A DNA stretch of 64,000 bases from positions 2,232,001-2,296,000 of the forward strand of contig NZ_CP094997.1 of assembly GCF_022869785.1 (NCBI RefSeq), in the 5' to 3' direction. The stretch is from Dyadobacter chenwenxiniae. Lineage in GTDB: Bacteria > Bacteroidota > Bacteroidia > Cytophagales > Spirosomataceae. Position numbers and translations under genes: made by a program. The notes under the pieces were generated by a model. It saw nothing but the letters and a program-made list of their open reading frames with translations, had not been told where the DNA came from and made no database searches. How positions within the stretch are numbered: the first letter of the stretch is position 1; each line of letters begins with the position of its first letter. This document shows positions 51,547-60,193 of this stretch, in pieces.

Positions 51547-52125
51547 TTAGTTAGGGTTAGCTGCTGACAATGTTTCAATGATCTTTTTGGCAAACAAATG
51601 CGCATGCCCGCCAGAGCGTCCGGTGATCAAGTCGCCGTCCACAACCACATCTTCATTGGTATAAATGGCTCCATATGCCTTTGCGTCACCGATCAGGTTA
51701 TTGTGGCAAACCAATTTGCGGCCGCGAACGAGCTCGGTTGCAGGTGCAGTAAGCCATAATCCGTGACAGATAATACCTTTCAAAATGCCTGGTTCAGCAA
51801 AAACGCGTTTCAGGAATTCGGTTGCAGGCGGAATTTTCTCCACGTCCTCGGTGTAACGCAGCCGGTCCGAAACCATGCCCGAAGGCACGATAATGGCGTC
51901 GTAAGTGCGCAGCTCCTCGTCGCTCATGTTCTCGAACGATTCCCAGCAATCCATCGGCGCACGATATTCGTGGCCCAGAAAGGTGAGTTTATCCTGTCCC
52001 CATAACCTTGTCAGAAAATGCAGCTCAGCGCCTTCTTCGGGAAAGCGGAATTTGTAGTAGAAAATTTCATTCTCAAAATAATCGGCTTCCAAGAGCACAC
52101 CGATCTTTTTATCTGCCAGTTTCAT
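51547..52125 (-). CDS. DJ-1/PfpI-family protein
   Basis: Protein of 192 residues of the DJ-1/ThiJ/PfpI superfamily. The nucleophile elbow has C120 and H121 in GIICHGLWLTAP, with an acidic partner near E13 in LLEADYFE. Family members are glyoxalases, deglycases, hydratases or proteases. The next gene is a VOC protein, the fold of glyoxalase I, so the pair could handle a reactive aldehyde; that is inference. No signal peptide. Confidence 0.9.
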   Translation of the reverse strand: MKLADKKIGVLLEADYFENEIFYYKFRFPEEGAELHFLTRLWGQDKLTFLGHEYRAPMDCWESFENMSDEELRTYDAIIVPSGMVSDRLRYTEDVEKIPPATEFLKRVFAEPGILKGIICHGLWLTAPATELVRGRKLVCHNNLIGDAKAYGAIYTNEDVVVDGDLITGRSGGHAHLFAKKIIETLSAANPN

Positions 52126-52154
52126 GGTGAAAGGGTTTAGGAGGTTCTATTTAG

Positions 52155-52547
52155 TTAGGCTAATGTTCCGTCGGGATGCTGGACCATTCCTGCGAAGTGA
52201 ATGGCAATTTTTCCGTCTTGCAGCACCCAGCTGTCAGCAAAACGCATTTCACTTTTCTCGCCACCAACCGTCATCGTGATCTGTTCGGTGATCATTAATG
52301 TTTCCGGATCTTCGGTTTCGGCCCAGAACACAATGTCTGTTTCCAGTCCGTCGATGCCCAAAATGCCTTGCATATGCTCGTTCACCTGGTCGCGGCCTTT
52401 GTAAATAACGGGCGACTTGGAAAAGCTGCTGATCAACGTCGCATCGTCTGTATACTGGTCAAGCAGCGCGTCGATGTTTTTGTCAAGAATATGCTGAATG
52501 TGTTCTTTGTACATTCTGCCCAGCTTGGTATCCGGTACGTTTTTCAT
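52155..52547 (-). CDS. SnoaL/NTF2-like protein A
   Basis: Cone-shaped NTF2-fold protein of 130 residues: an N-terminal helix pair (YKEHIQHILDKNIDALLDQYTDDATLIS) and a curved sheet. The final FAGMVQHPDGTLA has no LGLLQQLG signature, so it is a distant member. Such domains are binding proteins, cyclases, isomerases or hydrolases of small hydrophobic molecules. First in map order of six genes of this fold in this region. Confidence 0.85.
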   Translation of the reverse strand: MKNVPDTKLGRMYKEHIQHILDKNIDALLDQYTDDATLISSFSKSPVIYKGRDQVNEHMQGILGIDGLETDIVFWAETEDPETLMITEQITMTVGGEKSEMRFADSWVLQDGKIAIHFAGMVQHPDGTLA

Positions 52548-52582
52548 ATTTTGGTTTAATAAAGATGGGTTAATAACCTGAT

Positions 52583-53008
52583 TTAGAGTGTCGCTGACCC
52601 TTCGTGATATTCCAGGCCGTCGACAATGTATTTGGTAATGACCACCTTTCCAGCGTCCGTCAATTTTACTTCCCAGGTTTGAAAAGCATCACATTTGATG
52701 CGTTTGCTGAATGGTTCGGGAGCATTCCATACGCTGGCTTCCCATTGGACCACCACTTTTACCACCGCAGTATCGCCGTTGATGACGGGCTCAACGACCT
52801 TAACCGTATGAACTTCGTCGAAAAAGATCCGGATCACGCGCTGAAACCAGCCTTCAAATCCTGCATATCCGTAAACTGTTGCTTCCGGGAATACCATTTC
52901 GAGTTCGGCATCCGCAAGCAGCGGCAAAACTTCAACCATCGGGACGTGGACATCCAGCTTTTTATACCAGTCAAGAGCCAGTTCTTTTATTGCTTCCTGC
53001 GTTAGCAT
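52583..53008 (-). CDS. SnoaL/NTF2-like protein B
   Basis: NTF2-fold protein of 141 residues with the typical pattern YKKLDVHVPMVEVLPLLAD followed by a helix, then alternating strands (TVKVVEPVINGDTAVVKVVV). No other domain or signal peptide. It lies 46 bases after the GMC oxidoreductase gene and probably shares its transcript. Substrate unknown. Confidence 0.82.
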   Translation of the reverse strand: MLTQEAIKELALDWYKKLDVHVPMVEVLPLLADAELEMVFPEATVYGYAGFEGWFQRVIRIFFDEVHTVKVVEPVINGDTAVVKVVVQWEASVWNAPEPFSKRIKCDAFQTWEVKLTDAGKVVITKYIVDGLEYHEGSATL

Positions 53009-53054
53009 TGTATTTTATATTTTAGGTTAATTATAATTCAATCAATGGTTTAGA

Positions 53055-54599
53055 CTATTTCAAATTGGCAGCACTGTCCGCTGCAAGGATCATATCAGCT
53101 GCTTTTTCGCCGATCATAAAGCAGGCTGCAACCGTATTTCCGCTGGTAACCGCTGGCATAACCGAGGCGTCGGCAATTCTGAGGTTCTGAATGCCATGCA
53201 CTCGTAATCCAGCGTCAACAACGGCCATTTTATCAATGCCCATTTTACAGGTTCCGGCTGGATGCCAGATCGTTGTGCTCTGGCTTCTGACGAATGCTTC
53301 GATGTCAGCTTCCACACCAGGGACCATTTCACCGCCATTCAGCTCCAAAAACTTAGGTGTGTTAGCAAGCTTTCTCACCAGTTCAACAGCCTTCGAAAGC
53401 ACTGTTATATCTGACGCTTTTTCCAGATAATTGGGATTAATAACCGGCATGTCGGCCGGATTTTTAGATCTCAACATTACTTTTCCACGGCTTTCAGGCT
53501 GAACCAGAATGGGCAAGAAAATACAAACCGGGCCGCCCAGATCCGGCAAAACCGGTGCTAATGGCTCTGGCAGGCTTGGTGTAAAGTTGATTTGCAAATC
53601 CACCACACTTCCGTCATTTTTTGTATTGACAAACAGCACATTACCCGTAAGCAATGTTGTATTTGACATTGGAATTTTTGACCGGAAAATCATCGGCAGC
53701 TGCAAATGATCCTGCAAGTTTTTCCCTACGCCAGGCAGATCTTCGATCACTGCTATGCCAAGCTCCTGCAATTCAGCAGCCGGCCCGATTCCCGACAATA
53801 GCAGCAGCTTGGGAGAACCCAGTGCGCCTGCTGAAATGATGATCTCTTTATCGGCAAAAGCTTCTACCAGCAAACCATCACGAGAGATAAACTCCACGCC
53901 GGTCGCCTTTTTATTTTCAATTAAAACTCTGGAAACCAGTGCGCCGGTAACGATTGTCAAGTTTTTCCTGTCAGCAATTGAGTGCAGGAAAGCGGATGCA
54001 CCGCTGTCTCGGTGACCATTTTCATCAATGTGAAATTGCAACAGTCCAGCCCCATTTTCCTGCCGGGCACCATTGTAATCCCAATTCGGGCCATCGTAAC
54101 CCAGCTGCGTTGCGCCTACCAGAAAATGCTCCGAGCGCATGACTTCATCCGGGCAGTCACGAATGCTTAATGCTCCGCCCGTTGCGTGATAATCCGAAGC
54201 GCCATTTTCGTAGTTTTCCGATTTTTTAAAATAAGGCAAAACAGCTTCATAACCCCATCCCTGGGCACCCATTGCTTCCCATTTATCGAAGTTGGCCGGG
54301 TTACCGCGGACGTACATCATGGCGTTGATCGAAGTACTGCCTCCCAGCACTTTGCCTTGGTTAATCGTGATGGAGCGGCCATTCAAACCAGCTTGTTCGG
54401 TGGTTTGTAATTGCCAGTCCATATCCGATCCCCAGAGGCTTACAAAGCCTCCCGGATCCTGAATTGCAGCTTCCCGGTCGTTTTTTCCGGCTTCAATGAG
54501 CAGCACTTTCGTGTCCGGGTTGGCGCTCAGGCGATTGGCCAGCACGCTCCCGGCCGCCCCGGCGCCAACAATAATGTAATCAAATCTCATGTTGACCAT
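53055..54599 (-). CDS. GMC-family FAD-dependent oxidoreductase
   Basis: Flavoenzyme of 514 residues of the choline dehydrogenase/glucose oxidase family that oxidises alcohols. The FAD-binding motif is IIVGAGAAGSVLANRL at the N-terminus, then GKVLGGSTSINAMMYVRG. The C-terminal active site has the catalytic His in IWHPAGTCKMG and Asn in VTSGNTVAAC. No signal peptide is seen, so it is cytosolic. The alcohol it oxidises is unknown; an aldehyde product could feed the neighbouring ThDP enzyme, which is inference. Start: ATG at 54599, with another ATG at 54590. Confidence 0.93.
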   Translation of the reverse strand: MVNMRFDYIIVGAGAAGSVLANRLSANPDTKVLLIEAGKNDREAAIQDPGGFVSLWGSDMDWQLQTTEQAGLNGRSITINQGKVLGGSTSINAMMYVRGNPANFDKWEAMGAQGWGYEAVLPYFKKSENYENGASDYHATGGALSIRDCPDEVMRSEHFLVGATQLGYDGPNWDYNGARQENGAGLLQFHIDENGHRDSGASAFLHSIADRKNLTIVTGALVSRVLIENKKATGVEFISRDGLLVEAFADKEIIISAGALGSPKLLLLSGIGPAAELQELGIAVIEDLPGVGKNLQDHLQLPMIFRSKIPMSNTTLLTGNVLFVNTKNDGSVVDLQINFTPSLPEPLAPVLPDLGGPVCIFLPILVQPESRGKVMLRSKNPADMPVINPNYLEKASDITVLSKAVELVRKLANTPKFLELNGGEMVPGVEADIEAFVRSQSTTIWHPAGTCKMGIDKMAVVDAGLRVHGIQNLRIADASVMPAVTSGNTVAACFMIGEKAADMILAADSAANLK

Positions 54600-54633
54600 T
54601 TTAAAAATGGAGGAGGGTTTTCAGCGTTTATGG

Positions 54634-56343
54634 TTATTGCGAGCAATTCACTTTCACCCAGTCCGACTTGTGGTTGCCTTCCAGCACCAGATCGATCAAA
54701 AAGGGCTTATCGTCGGCCAGCATTCTTTCGATAGCCGGCAAAATTTCTTCTACTTTTTCAACCCTCACCGCTTCTACCCCCATGGATTTTGCCAAAAGGT
54801 CGAACCGGATTGCGGGATAGGAAAGGTCAAATGGCAGCGGATGATCGTGTTTCGGAATTTCGCGTTCCTGCCAGTATTGGTCAATGTTGAGTTGCAGTAA
54901 TTTATAAGAGCCATTGTTGCAGACCACAAATTTGGCTCCCGTATTATGCCGCACCGCTGACCATAATGTCTGGATGGTGTACATGCTGCCGCCGTCACCG
55001 GAAAAACCGATTACAGTCTTTTCAGGATTGGCTATTTTGGCACCGATTGCTCCTGGAAATCCTACACCAAGCGAACCGCCGCGCGTGAAAAAATATTGTT
55101 TTGCGAGCTTAGGCGGAAGGTAACGGCTTACTGCCGCTGAACTCGTCAATGCTTCGTCGAAAATGATGGTTTCATCCTGATTCAGCTGCTCGGCCAGCAC
55201 TTTGGTAAATTGCGCCATATTCAGCGGCGATCTGCCTTTCAGTTTGTCGTCCGCTTCTTTTTCAGCTAAGATTTTATCGTTCTTGGCATTACCGATATCC
55301 GCTATACGTTGTTGTGCTTTTGCCGTCTGTTCAGGCGTCACCAACGCTTCAATTGTCTGAGCAAGAGCAGCAAGCGAAAGTTTCGGATCGCTCACAACAC
55401 CCAGGTCAACGCGGTGGTTCTTTGCAATCTCATAAGCATTGAGATCGAAATGGATCACTTTGGCGTCCGGTGCGTAAATCTCTCCCAGCTCTGGAAAAAC
55501 CTCAGGCATCATATAAGTGCCCACAATGAGGTTCGCATCGCCCTTTGTCGTAATCGGGTGGCTGAAAGATCCAAACATGTGGCCCGTCGTTCCCTGATAC
55601 AACGGATGCGTGTTGTCCATGACGAGATCCCCGAATTCGACACCATAGACTTCCGCGCCTAAAAGCTCGGCAACGTGTGTAAGCTCCGGGATCGCATCTG
55701 AATACGCAATGCCGTCACCGACGAAAATTATCGGCTTTTCAGCTGCCAGCAACATTTCCGCTGACTGCGTGATCAGTTCCGGCGCAGGGGCAACCCGCGT
55801 GGAAGGAATGCAGCTTGGAAATACGGGCTCATCGTTGATCTCATCGAGAACATCCATGGGCAGGCAAACATAAACCGGCCCCATAGGAGGCGTAGATGCG
55901 ATTTTTACTGCCCGGCGTAACGTCCGTAACAGTGATTTTGAAGACGTGGCCATAGTTGAATACTTGGTCACCGGCGCCATCATGGCCACCAGGTCATTCG
56001 CCATTTGCGCATCCATATTCATGTATTGCACACCCGCATCCGACCCGATCACCACCAGCGGCGCATGACCTCTTTTGGCCTGATACACAGCGCCCACCGC
56101 ATTACCAATGCCGGGGGAGCTGTGCAACTGTACCAATGTTGGTTTCTGCGTGGCGCGGGCGTAACCGTCGCCCATCATGACCGCAATTGTTTCCTGCAAG
56201 GTGAGGATGTATTTCATCTCGGGATACTCGGCCAGGGCGTCAAGGAAACCTTGCTCCACCGTGCCGGGATTGCCGAACATGTAATCCATGCCATCCGCAA
56301 GGAATTGCTCAATGATCTTCTGATTCCCGGTTTTACCAGCCAT
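54634..56343 (-). CDS. ThDP-dependent enzyme, benzoylformate-decarboxylase-like
   Basis: Thiamine-diphosphate enzyme of 569 residues. GNPGTVEQGFLD at the start and ILTLQETIAVMMGDGYA (catalytic Glu) match the benzoylformate decarboxylase branch, as does VQLHSSPGIGNAVGA with its active-site His. Thr stands where mandelate-pathway enzymes have Ser in GNPGS. The ThDP-binding motif is GFSGDGGSMYTIQTLWS followed by NNGSYK. It could decarboxylate a 2-oxoacid or join aldehydes. The gene overlaps the downstream end of the DJ-1 gene by 11 bases. Alternative: a non-canonical acetolactate-synthase-like enzyme. Confidence 0.9.
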   Translation of the reverse strand: MAGKTGNQKIIEQFLADGMDYMFGNPGTVEQGFLDALAEYPEMKYILTLQETIAVMMGDGYARATQKPTLVQLHSSPGIGNAVGAVYQAKRGHAPLVVIGSDAGVQYMNMDAQMANDLVAMMAPVTKYSTMATSSKSLLRTLRRAVKIASTPPMGPVYVCLPMDVLDEINDEPVFPSCIPSTRVAPAPELITQSAEMLLAAEKPIIFVGDGIAYSDAIPELTHVAELLGAEVYGVEFGDLVMDNTHPLYQGTTGHMFGSFSHPITTKGDANLIVGTYMMPEVFPELGEIYAPDAKVIHFDLNAYEIAKNHRVDLGVVSDPKLSLAALAQTIEALVTPEQTAKAQQRIADIGNAKNDKILAEKEADDKLKGRSPLNMAQFTKVLAEQLNQDETIIFDEALTSSAAVSRYLPPKLAKQYFFTRGGSLGVGFPGAIGAKIANPEKTVIGFSGDGGSMYTIQTLWSAVRHNTGAKFVVCNNGSYKLLQLNIDQYWQEREIPKHDHPLPFDLSYPAIRFDLLAKSMGVEAVRVEKVEEILPAIERMLADDKPFLIDLVLEGNHKSDWVKVNCSQ

Positions 56344-57160
56344 AACGTGTGAGGCCTTTGTCCAAAACGTTCACAAACTGCTCTCCGAATTCGAAGGAAC
56401 ATTGCAATGAACGGCCTGTAATAAATGGATAGTCAACGATTACGGAAGTTTCTTTACCAAAATTTCCATGATATTGTCCTTCTGGTCCAACGGCGTCGGA
56501 AAGAATGTATTCCAGCACATATGGCGGTGGCCCCATGTTCAGATCGGTGTGCAGGAAGCCGGTTCCGTCGTGGTAATCGTACTCAATGCAATGCCCTGTT
56601 ACGTGTTTTCCTTTGATGATGGAATTACGTTCGTTGAAATCCCTTGCAAAAACAAGTGGCGCAACGCCGTAGCAGATCCCGGCAACAGGCATTTGTTTTT
56701 TGTAAAAAGCAAGAATTACATCATGGACGCGCTGGTTGTTCACCATGTCAATGATCGGGCCGCTGCCGCCTACCAGGAAAACTGCGTCGTATTCTTCGGT
56801 CAGCTTGTCCTGTGCAATTTTGAGGTCGCTATAATATTTTTCGAATGCGCGAAGAAAGTCTGGTGTGGAGAAGTAAGGACGCTGCGGGATCACTTCCGAC
56901 AGGTTCATTGTTTTTTCCAAACGGTTTGTTGCTTCAAAAGCATTCACTTTGTCAGCGGCGAGCTGCGTCGTAACGCACACGCCAAGAGGAGGATCTACGT
57001 AAGTTGTATCATAGCTCGGAGGCAATGCTTCGGCCTTTTTTCCGTTGGGTGTAATGAAATCAACGGTGTAACCGGCTTCTTCCAGTTTTTCGAGCGGCCC
57101 TACCAGCTCAATGCCCCAATATCCGTATTCCGATAAAATGGCGAGTACTTTTTTAGACAT
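56333..57160 (-). CDS. DJ-1/PfpI-family type 1 glutamine amidotransferase-like protein
   Basis: Protein of 275 residues with the DJ-1 fold: EYGYWGIELVGPLEKLEEAG at the start, FLVGGSGPIIDMVNNQRV, and nucleophile C163 in AGICYGVAPLV. It is longer than the 192-residue paralogue at 51547 and differs in sequence. The family covers deglycases, Hsp31-like chaperones and isonitrile hydratases; the substrate here is unknown. It overlaps the ThDP gene start by 11 bases, so the two products may work together. Confidence 0.9.
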   Translation of the reverse strand: MSKKVLAILSEYGYWGIELVGPLEKLEEAGYTVDFITPNGKKAEALPPSYDTTYVDPPLGVCVTTQLAADKVNAFEATNRLEKTMNLSEVIPQRPYFSTPDFLRAFEKYYSDLKIAQDKLTEEYDAVFLVGGSGPIIDMVNNQRVHDVILAFYKKQMPVAGICYGVAPLVFARDFNERNSIIKGKHVTGHCIEYDYHDGTGFLHTDLNMGPPPYVLEYILSDAVGPEGQYHGNFGKETSVIVDYPFITGRSLQCSFEFGEQFVNVLDKGLTRYGW

Positions 57161-57216
57161 AAAATTCGGGTTTGAATAATTTTAAAAAATATCGAGGAGA
57201 GTTTACGAATGCGTTA

Positions 57217-57663
57217 TTAATGAGCGGCGGCTCCTGGAGGAGGAGGCACAACGCCTAATTGCTGCAAAAGGCCAAGTTCATCCACATTAGCCCAGCGCTC
57301 GGCGATTTTTCCGTCTTTCATTCGGGCTGTGGTTGTGCCTGTCAATGTGATGGATTTTCCGGATGGCGGCATGCCCATTACGCCGCCTGTATCGGTGCCG
57401 TTGAGTCTCCATCTGTGCACCACTTTATCGGCTACATATCTCTGATCTTCAATGCTCAGCTTTGCATCCGGCATAGCTCCGCGGAACATGCCCACGATCC
57501 CTTTGAAACTGGCCGAACCGGGCTCAGAAACTGTTTTACCGCCCACCTGTGAATGGTCTATCGCATCGGACGCCAGTAAGTCTTCGCGCACAACACCTGT
57601 ATTCCAGGCTGTTTCAAAGAATTCTACGCAAATCGCATTGTTTTGTTCTGCTGTAAGTGACAT
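57217..57663 (-). CDS. SnoaL/NTF2-like ester cyclase-type protein C
   Basis: NTF2-fold protein of 148 residues. The helix IAVEFFETAWN-type start (ICVEFFETAWNTG), the central HRWRLNGTDTGGVMGMPPSGKSI and the C-terminal LGLLQQLGVVPP place it with polyketide-cyclase-like SnoaL proteins. The LGLLQQLG ending is shared with three other domains in this cluster, showing recent duplication. A Pro/Gly/Ala-rich tail ends it. Confidence 0.88.
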   Translation of the reverse strand: MSLTAEQNNAICVEFFETAWNTGVVREDLLASDAIDHSQVGGKTVSEPGSASFKGIVGMFRGAMPDAKLSIEDQRYVADKVVHRWRLNGTDTGGVMGMPPSGKSITLTGTTTARMKDGKIAERWANVDELGLLQQLGVVPPPPGAAAH

Positions 57664-57689
57664 GGTTTTTGTTTTTTAAGGGTTAATTT

Positions 57690-57764
57690 TGGCTGTCGGC
57701 GGTCGGCGGTCAGCTTTCGGCTGTCGGCGGTATGCTGATAGCCGATGGCCGAAAGCCGAAAGCC
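57690..57764. repeat. Imperfect hairpin and short tandem repeats
   Basis: GCTTTCGGCTGTCGGC (57713-57728) pairs with GCCGATGGCCGAAAGC (57741-57756) with two mismatches. It is flanked by tandem GTCGGCG units (57694-57707) and GCCGAAA units (57748-57761). It lies in the 103-bp gap between two NTF2-like genes and may be a transcript-processing or REP-like element. Confidence 0.65.
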
Positions 57765-57766
57765 CT

Positions 57767-58921
57767 CTATGTTACCGTATAAGGTCTCCCGCCTAAAAAG
57801 GCTTCTACTATTTCTGCTGTATTCACGTGGTTTTGGATCGAGGCCACTTTTCCGTCTTCATTCACGACTACAATGTGCACGACGCTGGTGTGAAACGGGA
57901 TTCCGGTTGCTTTTGAAACGCCCGGCTCGTCAATGAGAACAGCCGCCACATTATCCTGATAAATCATCCTAACCGCCTTGAAATGGTCAAAACGCATGGT
58001 TTCAATGATTTGCTTCGCCGACTCCACGGCTGCAATCGGCCCTATGCGCTCGCCCGACCAGGCGATAATGTCGCGCGGCCCGAACATATGCCAGACAACG
58101 TTTGGCGCAAATGCCTTCCGAACATCTTCTGATTTCAGTCCCTGCAATGCGGCATACATGGCCCTTGCGGACTTTACGGTTGCGGGCGCAGTGTCGAAAA
58201 CCGTTTCATCAAACACAATGCTGTCCGTTGTTCGCGGTGATGTAACCGATTTATTGGTATAATGTGCTGTTCCATTAATGCTTGCGTTAACCGTGAACGG
58301 CCTTCCGCCCTGCAATGCTTCAATAATTGGAAAAGTGTCGCGGTAACATTGTAATTGGCTGATCTGGCCGTTTTTAATTATGATCCAATGGACAACGCCC
58401 CCAGAAAATGCATGTCCTGATTTTGTTTCACCGCTTCCTTCCATCACCACAGCAACTGTATTCCCCTGCGCTATAAACCGGGTTGGATTCAGTTTTTCAA
58501 AAGCCAATCCTTCTTTTTGTAATCTGAAAAATTGACTTACTCCTGCTTTCCCTTCCCAAGCGCCTGACCAGGGAATCAAATCCTGCGGCCCGCCCATTTC
58601 CCATAAAACATCGTCCGCTAGAAATGATAGAACTTGCTCTATATTATTCTCCTGCAATGCTTTATAAAATTTTTTCAAAAACGGAACCGGATCCAGATCA
58701 ATCGCATTGACATTTTCCAGCGAAGCCAGAATCATGAATGAATCTGCGAGCCTGATCAATGTGTCTTGTCCGTCCTGCTCAAAAACCAGGTCTTTTCTGG
58801 AAAGCTCAGGCTCATCAATGACCAGCACATCCTTGTCCGGATCGAAACTTGTAATGATTGTGGGCTTTACCGGAAGCTGCCCGCCTCTGTTAACATCATG
58901 ACGGACAACTGCTCTTTCCAT
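57767..58921 (-). CDS. Double NTF2-like protein with N-terminal extension
   Basis: Protein of 384 residues. The first 80 residues form a distinct region (DPDKDVLVIDEPELSRKDLVFEQDG) of unknown fold. Two NTF2-like domains follow (about 85-210 and 245-380). Both end in related motifs: IIEALQGGRPFTV and IVEAFLGGRPYTV. They share WEMGGP/WHMFGP and IPWSG/IAWSG segments, so they arose by internal duplication. This subfamily differs from the LGLLQQLG group. One base separates it from the next ester-cyclase-like gene. Confidence 0.85.
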   Translation of the reverse strand: MERAVVRHDVNRGGQLPVKPTIITSFDPDKDVLVIDEPELSRKDLVFEQDGQDTLIRLADSFMILASLENVNAIDLDPVPFLKKFYKALQENNIEQVLSFLADDVLWEMGGPQDLIPWSGAWEGKAGVSQFFRLQKEGLAFEKLNPTRFIAQGNTVAVVMEGSGETKSGHAFSGGVVHWIIIKNGQISQLQCYRDTFPIIEALQGGRPFTVNASINGTAHYTNKSVTSPRTTDSIVFDETVFDTAPATVKSARAMYAALQGLKSEDVRKAFAPNVVWHMFGPRDIIAWSGERIGPIAAVESAKQIIETMRFDHFKAVRMIYQDNVAAVLIDEPGVSKATGIPFHTSVVHIVVVNEDGKVASIQNHVNTAEIVEAFLGGRPYTVT

Positions 58922-58922
58922 T

Positions 58923-59333
58923 TTATTGAATCACTTTCAATTGTTGCAACAAACCCAGACTGTCCTGGGCAACCCACATCTCAACGATCTTCCCGTCTTC
59001 AATGCGGAATATGTCAATGCCTTGATCCTGAACCCTTATGCTGGTGGTTTCCCTTCCGAGAAAGTTGCCCGTGTTGGTTGCTTCGTAAGACCAGCGGCTG
59101 ACCACTTTATCCCCTTCCGCGAGTTCGTCGTGCAATGTGAAATGCACGTCCGGGAATGCGATCAAGGCTGTTTCGAACCATTTTCTCAATGTGGGTGGCT
59201 GATGGGACTGTCCGGGAGGAAAATGAAATATCACATCTTCGACAGCGATTTCGTCCAGGACCTCCACATTCTTTTCATTCCAGAAATCGAACCAGTATCG
59301 GCGTACTATTGCTTTATTTTCTTCTGATATCAT
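58923..59333 (-). CDS. SnoaL/NTF2-like ester cyclase-type protein D
   Basis: NTF2-fold protein of 136 residues ending LGLLQQLKVIQ. The interior VSRWSYEATNTGNFLGRETTSIRVQDQGIDIF fits SnoaL-like ester cyclases. Its ATG overlaps the stop of the upstream double-domain gene as ATGA, and its own stop lies one base before the next gene, so it is inside a tight operon. Confidence 0.88.
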   Translation of the reverse strand: MISEENKAIVRRYWFDFWNEKNVEVLDEIAVEDVIFHFPPGQSHQPPTLRKWFETALIAFPDVHFTLHDELAEGDKVVSRWSYEATNTGNFLGRETTSIRVQDQGIDIFRIEDGKIVEMWVAQDSLGLLQQLKVIQ

Positions 59334-60193
59334 GATGGGATCGCTCCTAGTTGCTGCATCAGTCCGAAATCGTTTTCATTCACATGAACCGAAAGGATCT
59401 TACCATTTTTGATTGTAAAAATGTCGATTCCGTAGTCTTTCACGTGGTTACCCGTTGGCGCCGCGCCGAGGAATTCTCCCTGATGCGTTCCTTCAATGTT
59501 CCAGCGTGTTGCTACTTTATTGCCTTCGGCCGTCTGGCGCATGATGTTGAATTTGATATCAGGAAATGCGTTGCGCAGATAAATTACGAAGTTCCTGAAT
59601 GCCGTATATCCGGCGATTGGCTCAGGTTGTGTAGGGATAATGAATGCGAATTCAGGATCCAGGATTTCTTCAATCACTTCCAGTTTGCCCTGGCTCATGA
59701 TCTCCTCAAAATACCGTGTTGCCAATGTCTGGTTGTACTCCGGATCAGTTGTATCCTCTTTGGCTTCGGAAGGTAAAATACCCAATTGAAGCAGCAGGCC
59801 AAGCGTATCTTCGTGACCAACAGACTCGACGATCTTGCCATCTTTAATGGTATGCCAGGTCATTCCGTCCACTTCAAAAGATTTGCCTGTTGCCTCTACA
59901 TTGCCTTTAACTGTCAGCAAAGGGCCGCCTGTGTGCGTGCCGCCGCCTTTCCAACGTGTAACTACCCAGTCACCGCCTGCAACCATTTCATGCGGGTTAA
60001 GATAAAAGTCAGGGAAAGAATCGTGGAGCATGCGAACCAATCCGATAAATCCGTCCGGGCCGTGAAATGGTTCAGGGTGAGTAGGCAATGTAAAAACGAA
60101 ATCATCCGACAAGATCTCATGAGCGACCTGCTCATTCTTGCCATTCATAATTTGATAGAAATATCGTCGGGAAAGTACTTTATTAGCGTTCAT
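59330..60193 (-). CDS. Double SnoaL/NTF2-like protein E
   Basis: Protein of 287 residues made of two SnoaL-type domains (about 5-140 and 150-285). The first ends TLGLLLQLGILPS and the second DFGLMQQLGAIPS; both carry YFxxIM near the start (YFYQIM, YFEEIM) and TRWxxxGTHxG in the centre. Internal duplication is clear. It is the first gene of the minus-strand run, downstream of a 472-bp divergent gap. Confidence 0.88.
   Translation of the reverse strand: MNANKVLSRRYFYQIMNGKNEQVAHEILSDDFVFTLPTHPEPFHGPDGFIGLVRMLHDSFPDFYLNPHEMVAGGDWVVTRWKGGGTHTGGPLLTVKGNVEATGKSFEVDGMTWHTIKDGKIVESVGHEDTLGLLLQLGILPSEAKEDTTDPEYNQTLATRYFEEIMSQGKLEVIEEILDPEFAFIIPTQPEPIAGYTAFRNFVIYLRNAFPDIKFNIMRQTAEGNKVATRWNIEGTHQGEFLGAAPTGNHVKDYGIDIFTIKNGKILSVHVNENDFGLMQQLGAIPS

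Noticed and set aside
56468..57136. 222-codon open frame antisense to the DJ-1 gene
   Set aside because: No recognisable domain and fully inside a well-supported gene on the other strand.
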